The notes under the pieces were generated by a model that searched no databases, was not told the DNA's origin, and was given only the letters and a program-made list of their open reading frames with translations. From assembly GCA_015229095.1 (NCBI GenBank), contig JADGCE010000088.1:1-11278 (forward strand): a DNA stretch of 11,278 nt, in the 5' to 3' direction. Shown in pieces: positions 5,682 to 11,278 of the stretch. Position 1 is the stretch's first letter; each line of letters starts with the position of its first letter. A program made the position numbers and the translations under genes. Source of the stretch: Magnetococcales bacterium. Its GTDB lineage: Bacteria; Pseudomonadota; Magnetococcia; Magnetococcales; Magnetaquicoccaceae.

Positions 5682-8552
5682 TCAGCCCTCCTCTCCCAGG
5701 GTGACACCCAATGCCCTGACCACCTCTTCCATGCTGGTGGTGCCATCCAGCACCCGCCGTCGGGCAAAATCCGCCATCGTCTGCAGCCCCTTCTGGCGCG
5801 CCAGGCGACGGTATTCCCCCTGCGGGGCGTTGCGGGAGATCAAGTCGTCAAAGGCATCATCCAGCAGCAACCCCTCCATGCTGCACATGCGCCCTTTGTA
5901 ACCGGTTCCATGGCATGCCGGGCAGCCCACGGCGCCGTAGATCGGGGCAGAGAGCGCCGCATCGTTGCCCTCCGCCAGCCATTGCTGCTCTTCGGGGGTG
6001 GGTGGCAGTCGCCGTTTGCACTGCACGCAGAGCTTGCGGAGCAGGCGTTGCGCCAGCACGGCGACAATATTGCCCGCCAGCATATCCGGGCGCAAGCCGA
6101 TGTTGAGCAGGCGAGAGATGGCGGCAATGGCGGAGTTGGCGTGCAGGGTGCTGTAGACCTGATGACCGGTCATGGCGGCCCGCAAGGCCATTTGCGCCGT
6201 ATCCAGATCCCGAATTTCTCCCACCAGAATAATATCGGGATCCTGACGCAGGATGGAGCGCACCCCGGAGGCAAAATCGAGATCAACGGCCTTGTTGACG
6301 GAGGTTTGCAAAATGGCATCCAGTTGATATTCCACCGGATCTTCCAGCGTCATCACGTTGCTCTTTTTGGCGTTCAGGGTGCTGAGCATGGAATAGAGAG
6401 TGGTGGTCTTGCCGCTGCCGGTGGGACCGGTGACCAGAATGATACCGTGGGGTCGCCCCATGGCCCGGCGCACCAGGGTGATGTTTTCAGGGGCAAGGCC
6501 CAGTTCATGGAGGGCCAACAACCCCCGGCTGCGGTTCAAAATGCGCAAGACCAGGTTTTCCCCATGCACGGTCGGTTGGCTGGAGACCCGAAAGTCGATG
6601 GTGGTATTGGCAAACACCCGGGTAAAATGGCCATCCTGGGGGGCGCGGGTTTCGGCAATGTCCATGCCGCTCATGACCTTGATGCGCACGGAGAGACCGG
6701 AAAAAAAGGTGCGATTCAGGATGCGCGCCTCCTGGAGCACCCCATCGATGCGGTAGCGGATCTGGGTAAAGCTGGCCATGGGGTTGATATGCATGTCCGA
6801 AGCCTCACGGCGCACCGCATCGGCCAGCAGGGCATTCACCAGCCGCACCATGGGATGATCGAAGGCTTCGGTCTGCACCGACAACCCCTCTGCATCCACC
6901 TCGCCCGTCTCCAGCTCGCGGAGAATGCCATCCACCGACAAGTCAACCCCATAAAAGCGGTCGATGGCAGAGGACAATTCGCTCTCGCTGGCCAACAGAG
7001 GGCGCACCACCACCTCTTTGGGCAACAGGGCCTGCAATTTGTCCAATACCGCCATGTTCAGCGTATTGGCCATGGCCACCGTCAACTGCTGCCCTTCTCC
7101 GCGCCACTCCAGGGGCAAAACGTTATAGCGCCGGGCAAATCCCTTGGGAATTCTCCGGATGGCCTCTTCATCCTGACGACAAACGCTCAGGTCGATGGTC
7201 TCCTGTTCCAGCGCCTCCCCCAACAGATCACGCATGGCCTCCTCTGAGATAAATCCCAGGGCGATCAGCACCTTGCCGAAGGGCTGCCCCATGCGTTTTT
7301 GTTCCGTGACGGCAATCTCCAGCTGGTGGCGGCTGATGGCCCCCTTTTCCAGCAGGATTTCACCGATGCGCCGCACCGGCTGGACCAACCCTTTATGGGC
7401 CTCCGCCTCATCGGCCCCGGCCAGTGCCTCGGCATCCGCCAAGGGGCCCTCCGGGTGGCGGAGGGTGGACCACAACCGGGTCAGCCAAGTCGGGGAGTGT
7501 CCGGCGAGCAGGGTGGCGGTGGCATAGTGGCTCTTGGGAGGTTGCAGCAGCAGATGCTCCCCGATCAGCAGGTCGGCCAAACTTTTTTCCCGCTCCTCCA
7601 ACAGGCCGGCAGCAGGGGCAAAGAGCTGAGGGGCGGCCTGCAGACCCAGACGATGGGCCAGTTCATGCAGCAAAACCGGCTGTATCCGGCAATCGGTGGA
7701 GGGGGAGGGATGCTGTTGCAGGCTTGCGGCCAGTTCGGGATCACACAGGACATAGACATCCAAGGGTGTCCCCCGCCGCAACAGGCGCAGCATCGTGAGA
7801 TACAAGCGGGTACGGTTGCTCTCTGCATGGATGGCGGCGGCGATCTGGGCCAGGCTCTCCGGGTGGCGGGGCATCAGGCGACTGACCAGGGTACGCCCCT
7901 GGTGAAAATAGGTGTGTCGTTGTCCGGCACCGGTCAAGCTCACCAGCAAGGCGTTGGCGGATGTCCGGGTGATGTGGCGCATCAAGGTACGGCTCAGCAG
8001 TGTGACGGACCAGAGGCCGGCAAGGGTGGCCCCGCGCTCCCGCAACCGGGTGATCCAGGGAGCCAGCAGCGCAGGCGCGGTCAGGGCGGAAAAGAGCACC
8101 CGCTCCACCTTGCCCGCCTGCAATCCCTGAAAATCGGCGCGCCGATAGGGGGTCTGTCGGAACAGACGCTCCAATCTCCGCTCGATCAGGCCACCCCGAT
8201 TGCCCCAATGGAGATGGGGGATGCTCTCCGCCCGCAACTCCTCCTCCATGGTATCCACCAGAAGATAGACGGCTCCGGTCAGGGGTTGCTCATCCAGCAG
8301 ACGGGCAAAGCCCTCTTCGCCTTCCGGGGAGTGGCTGAAACGGGCACCCTGGTCAAAGCGGTCTCCCAGCCAAAGATGGGTGGTGACATCCTTGTCCCGG
8401 AGAATCAGCAGGCGGGCTCCCCGCTGCAACACGGCCCGCCACGGAGCGGGCAACAGGGAGCTGCAGTGGACGACCCCGCTTAAAAGTGTGGCTTTCATGG
8501 AACGCATACCTTGCAGGCGGTTTGAAGGAACAGGGGGGGAAAAACCATCCAT
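5682..8552 (-). CDS. Fusion of PilM/GspL-like cytoplasmic domain to an MshE-type assembly ATPase
   Basis: A 956-residue protein; MshE/GspE ATPases are normally about 500-600. Residues 46-345 match the cytoplasmic half of the PilM-N-like protein at 2882-4456: both have GAVYLLVD, a LVSRL box and a D/E-VYVLC strand, in the same order and spacing. A linker (346-394) follows. Next is an MshEN pair of 24-residue motifs (395-418 and 424-447) with a 5-residue spacer, then a GspE core with Walker A GPTGSGKT (709-716), Walker B ILVGEIRD (775-782, Glu779), His box TGHQVYSTLH (795-804) and the zinc cysteines C842, C845, C877 and C880. It should be an ATP-driven pilus extension motor that senses c-di-GMP and carries its own docking domain. 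Two substitutions in the core are unusual: QDGH for QDGR (His642) and HINP for HIEP (Asn590). The start is uncertain. ATG 8552 lacks a good ribosome binding site; in-frame ATGs at 8507 and 8498 follow, the latter about 10 nt after AAGG. Domain calls do not depend on it. Confidence 0.92.
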   Translation of the reverse strand: MDGFSPPVPSNRLQGMRSMKATLLSGVVHCSSLLPAPWRAVLQRGARLLILRDKDVTTHLWLGDRFDQGARFSHSPEGEEGFARLLDEQPLTGAVYLLVDTMEEELRAESIPHLHWGNRGGLIERRLERLFRQTPYRRADFQGLQAGKVERVLFSALTAPALLAPWITRLRERGATLAGLWSVTLLSRTLMRHITRTSANALLVSLTGAGQRHTYFHQGRTLVSRLMPRHPESLAQIAAAIHAESNRTRLYLTMLRLLRRGTPLDVYVLCDPELAASLQQHPSPSTDCRIQPVLLHELAHRLGLQAAPQLFAPAAGLLEEREKSLADLLIGEHLLLQPPKSHYATATLLAGHSPTWLTRLWSTLRHPEGPLADAEALAGADEAEAHKGLVQPVRRIGEILLEKGAISRHQLEIAVTEQKRMGQPFGKVLIALGFISEEAMRDLLGEALEQETIDLSVCRQDEEAIRRIPKGFARRYNVLPLEWRGEGQQLTVAMANTLNMAVLDKLQALLPKEVVVRPLLASESELSSAIDRFYGVDLSVDGILRELETGEVDAEGLSVQTEAFDHPMVRLVNALLADAVRREASDMHINPMASFTQIRYRIDGVLQEARILNRTFFSGLSVRIKVMSGMDIAETRAPQDGHFTRVFANTTIDFRVSSQPTVHGENLVLRILNRSRGLLALHELGLAPENITLVRRAMGRPHGIILVTGPTGSGKTTTLYSMLSTLNAKKSNVMTLEDPVEYQLDAILQTSVNKAVDLDFASGVRSILRQDPDIILVGEIRDLDTAQMALRAAMTGHQVYSTLHANSAIAAISRLLNIGLRPDMLAGNIVAVLAQRLLRKLCVQCKRRLPPTPEEQQWLAEGNDAALSAPIYGAVGCPACHGTGYKGRMCSMEGLLLDDAFDDLISRNAPQGEYRRLARQKGLQTMADFARRRVLDGTTSMEEVVRALGVTLGEEG
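5686..5692 (-). promoter_or_regulatory. Ribosome binding site of the platform gene, inside the end of the ATPase fusion gene
   Basis: AGGAGGG on the minus strand, 9 nt before the ATG at 5676 and overlapping the last codons of the upstream gene. Ribosomes finishing the fusion ATPase would uncover it, a common way to couple translation. Confidence 0.6.
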
Positions 8553-8579
8553 CCCCCGAAAAAGAGACCGGGCTTTTGA

Positions 8580-10301
8580 TTATGCGACATTGTGCGGGGA
8601 CAAGTCCAGCACACGCAAAATTTCATCCATGCTGACGCTCCCCTGCAAGACGAGACGCATGCCATCCTGGGCCAGGGTTTTGAAGCCCTTTTGTACCGCC
8701 AGGCGAAAAAAATCCCCCTTGGTGCCATGGCGGGCAATCAAATCGTCAAATTCATCATCCATGCGCACCACCTCCATCACCGTTGTGCGCCCTTTGAACC
8801 CCAGGCCAAAACAGATGTCACAGCCTACGGGGCGGTACAGGACGATCTCCCCCTGACTCTCCGGTTCCAGCATATGCCGTTCTGACAGGGTGGGTTTATC
8901 CCGGCGTTTGCAGTGCACACACAATTTGCGCACCAGCCGTTGGGCCAGAATACCACTGATATTGCCGGATAAAATTTCCGCATTGACGCCGATATCCAGC
9001 AGACGGGGAAAAGAGCCCAAGGCTGAATTGGTGTGCAGGGTGCTGAACACCTTGTGTCCGGTCATGGCCGCCCGCAGGGCCATCTGCGCGGTATCCTGGT
9101 CGCGGATTTCCCCCACCAGGATGATGTCCGGATCCTGTCGCAACATGGAACGAATCCCCTCGGCAAAGCCCAAATTGGCGGTGGGATTGACAGCCGTTTG
9201 CCGCACCATCGGCATGGGATATTCGACAGGATCCTCCAAGGTCATAATATTAACTTCTTCTGTGTTTAAAAAATGCAGCATCGAATAGAGCGTCGTCGTC
9301 TTGCCGCTACCGGTGGGGCCGGTCACCAGAACGATACCCTCGGGTCGGGCCAACATTTTGCGCAGGGTTTTTAACGTACTGTCCGCCAAGCCCAACTGTT
9401 CCAGGGGCACAAAGCCCTTGTTGCGGTCCAGGATGCGGAGAACCAGATTTTCTCCATGGGTGGTGGGCTGGGAAGCTACCCGGAAGTCGATGGTGCGCCG
9501 GGAGATGGAGAGGGAAAAACGCCCATCCTGGGGTGACCGGGTTTCGGCAATGTTCATGCCGCTTAAAATTTTGATGCGCACAACCATGCCGGAAAGATAA
9601 TCCCGATGCATACTGCGCACTTCGCTGAGCACTCCATCCATCCGATAGCGGATACGCACAAAGCCGGCCTCCGGCTCAATGTGAATATCGGAGGCGCCGC
9701 GCCGCACCGCATCGGCCATCAGGGAGTCCACCAAACGCACCATGGGATGGCTGAACTCCCCGGATCCCACGGCGGTAAGGCTTTCCAGATCCACCGCACC
9801 GGTCTCCAACTCCCGCATGATCCCGTCCAGGGAGAGTTCAAAACCATAATATTTATCAATGGCACGACCAATTTCGCTCTCGCCGGCCAACAGGGTTTTG
9901 ATCTGCACGCCAGGCTTGAGCCGGGCGCGGATTTTATCCTGGATGCCCACATCCAGGGTGTCGGGCATCGCCACGGTCAGGGTGGCACTGGCATCATCCC
10001 AATCCACCGGGACAAAACGGTAGCGTTCCACCAGCTTTTTGGGCACCAGATGGACCACTTCCGGATTGATCCCCACCTTGTCCAGATCAATGCTCTCTTC
10101 GTTGAGGGCAGCCCCCAACAAATCCCGCATGATGGCCTCCGGGACCAACCCCAACTTGACAAAGATGCGGCCCAGCTGCTCTTTGGTTTTTTTCTGTTCC
10201 AGCAGGGCAATTTCAAGATAATCCTGAGAAATAATGCCCCCATCCAGCAACAGCTCCCCCAGACGTCGACGGGGGGGAGGATCGGCGTTGGTCGTGCTCA
10301 T
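8580..10301 (-). CDS. mshE: MshE-type pilus assembly ATPase with MshEN c-di-GMP-binding domain
   Basis: A 573-residue hexameric motor ATPase of the PilB/GspE/MshE family that powers pilus extension from the cytoplasmic face. The N-terminus carries the MshEN signature: a 24-residue motif beginning RLGELLLDGGIIS (13-36), a 5-residue spacer, and a second 24-residue motif beginning QLGRIF (42-65). In MshE this element binds c-di-GMP. The core follows: ASDIHIEPE (203-211), RYRMDGVL, QDGRF (258-262), Walker A GPTGSGKT (328-335, Lys334), Walker B ILVGEIRD (394-401, Glu398), His box TGHKVFSTLH (414-423) and a zinc site C461, C464, C494 and C497. All key residues are intact. I chose ATG 10301 because AGGAGGG lies 9 nt before it and the codon overlaps the TPR gene stop as ATGA. 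A longer frame from 10340 would add 13 residues inside that gene. The next gene is a paralogue with an added domain, starting 27 nt downstream. The mshE name is by domain layout; pilB-type naming is possible. Confidence 0.95.
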   Translation of the reverse strand: MSTTNADPPPRRRLGELLLDGGIISQDYLEIALLEQKKTKEQLGRIFVKLGLVPEAIMRDLLGAALNEESIDLDKVGINPEVVHLVPKKLVERYRFVPVDWDDASATLTVAMPDTLDVGIQDKIRARLKPGVQIKTLLAGESEIGRAIDKYYGFELSLDGIMRELETGAVDLESLTAVGSGEFSHPMVRLVDSLMADAVRRGASDIHIEPEAGFVRIRYRMDGVLSEVRSMHRDYLSGMVVRIKILSGMNIAETRSPQDGRFSLSISRRTIDFRVASQPTTHGENLVLRILDRNKGFVPLEQLGLADSTLKTLRKMLARPEGIVLVTGPTGSGKTTTLYSMLHFLNTEEVNIMTLEDPVEYPMPMVRQTAVNPTANLGFAEGIRSMLRQDPDIILVGEIRDQDTAQMALRAAMTGHKVFSTLHTNSALGSFPRLLDIGVNAEILSGNISGILAQRLVRKLCVHCKRRDKPTLSERHMLEPESQGEIVLYRPVGCDICFGLGFKGRTTVMEVVRMDDEFDDLIARHGTKGDFFRLAVQKGFKTLAQDGMRLVLQGSVSMDEILRVLDLSPHNVA

Positions 10302-11278
10302 GGCCGTGTTCCCTCCTGCCCACCGCTCTGCTTTTGCCACAACACCTCAACACGGTGACGCACACTCTCCACATCAAAATTGACCTGCAGTTCCGGCCTC
10401 TCTTCCACAACCGTCAGGGCCTTTTGATAGTAGGAGAGGGCCTCCGCCGGACGATGCAGATGGTCCAGGCTGGCGGCCAAATTGAGCAATATCTCAGGAT
10501 TTTTTTCCTGGCTGAGGGTATTGGCATTGGCAAAGGCGCTGTAGGCCAGTGCCCACCGTTTCTGCGTGGCATAGAGGGTGCCCAGGGCAAAATGCAGATG
10601 TCGGGCATTGGGATGGCTCTGTAACAGATGTTTCAGCCGACTCTCCTCATCACTGCCATGACCACCGCCGCTCAGCCCCAGATTGGCGGCGATGGCGACG
10701 CTGTTGTTGGGATCCTCCCGCAACACCCGCTGATACCAAAAGCGCGCCGTTTCGGTATCCCCCCGGCGCATGCTGACCGAGGCCAGGCCGATCATGCCAT
10801 GATGGCTGCGGGGATCCGCCTGCAGAAGGGCGCGGAAAAGACGTTCTGCCCGTTCCATATCCCCCTGGTGAAAGGCCCGGGAAGCCTGTTCCAACAGGCT
10901 GGGACGCTGCGCTGCCTCTGTCCCCCACTCCTTGGGCAGCGAGGGCAACCTGGCGGGTGGCGCGCCCGACACGGTGGAGGGGAGCGTGGTAAAGGGGGGC
11001 GACGCAGCACTGCCTTCGGCATCCTGAGGCTTGGCAGGCAATGCAACGGTTGAATGGGGCCCCTCCGGCTGCGTCGGCGTTTTGGCACCCTTTGGCTCTG
11101 CTGTCGTTTTGACAGCCTCCGTTTTTTTATGGGCAGTGGATTTGTCGGTCTGGACCGGGCCAGGCGGAGGCGTGGCGGGGGCCCCTTTGGGAAGTGCCTG
11201 AGCACTGGCCGCTTTTTCCTCGCCCGCTGTACTGCGCGGGGGAGGAGATGGGGGGGGCACCGCAGATTCGGCAACGGG
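10298..11278 (-). CDS. Proline-rich TPR protein, MshN-like (5' end outside window)
   Basis: The frame is open to the right edge of the window, so the N-terminus is missing; 326 residues are visible. The first 120 or so are rich in Pro, Ala, Thr and Lys, as in a disordered periplasmic or linker region. From about position 10920 leftward come TPR-type helical pairs: AFHQGDMERAERLF, SVSMRRGDTETARFWYQRVL, LGTLYATQKRWALAYSAF and LDHLHRPAEALSYYQKAL. MshN of MSHA systems has the same layout: an N-terminal membrane helix, a low-complexity stretch and TPRs, placed just before mshE. The membrane helix would lie outside the window. TPRs act as protein docking surfaces, here probably in the envelope part of the machine. 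An internal GTG at 11260 is only a possible start, since the frame continues upstream of it without a stop. The TGA overlaps the ATPase ATG, which couples the two genes. Confidence 0.85.
   Translation of the reverse strand, partial: PVAESAVPPPSPPPRSTAGEEKAASAQALPKGAPATPPPGPVQTDKSTAHKKTEAVKTTAEPKGAKTPTQPEGPHSTVALPAKPQDAEGSAASPPFTTLPSTVSGAPPARLPSLPKEWGTEAAQRPSLLEQASRAFHQGDMERAERLFRALLQADPRSHHGMIGLASVSMRRGDTETARFWYQRVLREDPNNSVAIAANLGLSGGGHGSDEESRLKHLLQSHPNARHLHFALGTLYATQKRWALAYSAFANANTLSQEKNPEILLNLAASLDHLHRPAEALSYYQKALTVVEERPELQVNFDVESVRHRVEVLWQKQSGGQEGTRP
10311..10317 (-). promoter_or_regulatory. Ribosome binding site of the mshE-like gene
   Basis: AGGAGGG on the minus strand, 9 nt before the ATG at 10301 and inside the end of the TPR gene. 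It fixes 10301 as the start. Confidence 0.65.

Noticed and set aside
5670..8483. Long plus-strand open frames of 525 and 394 codons opposite the ATPase fusion
   Set aside because: Both are rich in Gln, His, Gly and Arg with no recognisable motif. They mirror a gene with clear domains on the other strand, and GC-rich codon use often leaves the antisense frame open.
2882..10301. Reading the cluster as a classical type II secretion system
   Set aside because: The MshEN motifs, TPR gene before the ATPase, PilO-like coiled coil and MshP-like gene fit an MSHA-type pilus better. No GspC, GspD, GspG or GspK gene is visible, though parts of the operon lie outside the window.
11258..11260. GTG as true start of the TPR gene
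   Set aside because: The frame continues without a stop to the window edge with the same Pro/Ala-rich composition, and an N-terminal membrane helix expected for this family has not yet appeared.

Overview
The window holds nine genes, all read from the minus strand and packed head to tail. They form the middle of one operon for a type IV pilus machine of the MSHA type (mannose-sensitive haemagglutinin-like, related to type II secretion). It suggests a Gram-negative, GC-rich bacterium, most likely in the Pseudomonadota, because inner-membrane alignment proteins of the PilN/PilO kind come with an MshE/MshG-type engine. I cannot place the organism more precisely. Magnetococcia or a betaproteobacterium-like lineage would fit, but that is a guess.

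In transcription order (right to left) the layout is as follows. A proline-rich TPR protein of MshN type has its start outside the window (10298-11278). Next come an MshE-type assembly ATPase with an MshEN c-di-GMP-binding motif (8580-10301) and a second ATPase of the same kind (5682-8552). The second ATPase carries about 390 extra N-terminal residues related to the cytoplasmic domain of the operon's own PilM/GspL-like protein. Then follow the GspF/MshG platform protein (4474-5676), a PilM-PilN-like single-chain protein (2882-4456), a PilO/MshJ-like protein (2238-2885), and a small exported MshK/PilP-like protein (1519-2241). The window ends with two prepilin-like proteins. The first is MshP-like and lacks Glu+5 (881-1489). 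The second is a classical prepilin with FSLLE at the cleavage site (1-789), and it runs off the left edge inside a tail made almost only of Thr and Ser.

The engine would work as a unit: the ATPases drive the GspF platform, the PilM/N/O/P-like proteins link the cytoplasmic motor to the outer membrane, and the prepilins are the substrate or tip. The secretin (MshL), the ExeA-like MshM, the major pilin, a retraction ATPase and the prepilin peptidase are not in the window. Secretin genes would be expected to the right and more pilins to the left. Three gene pairs overlap as ATGA and other gaps are 5 to 91 nt, so the genes are probably co-transcribed. The only plausible internal promoter is an extended -10 in the 91-nt gap before the last prepilin.

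The most interesting item is the ATPase fusion. A GspL/PilM-like cytoplasmic domain, cut off just where its membrane helix would begin, is joined to a complete MshEN-GspE ATPase. An unfused ATPase and an unfused PilM-N-like protein sit in the same operon. The second is the Thr/Ser tail of the last prepilin, encoded by a degenerate in-frame repeat.
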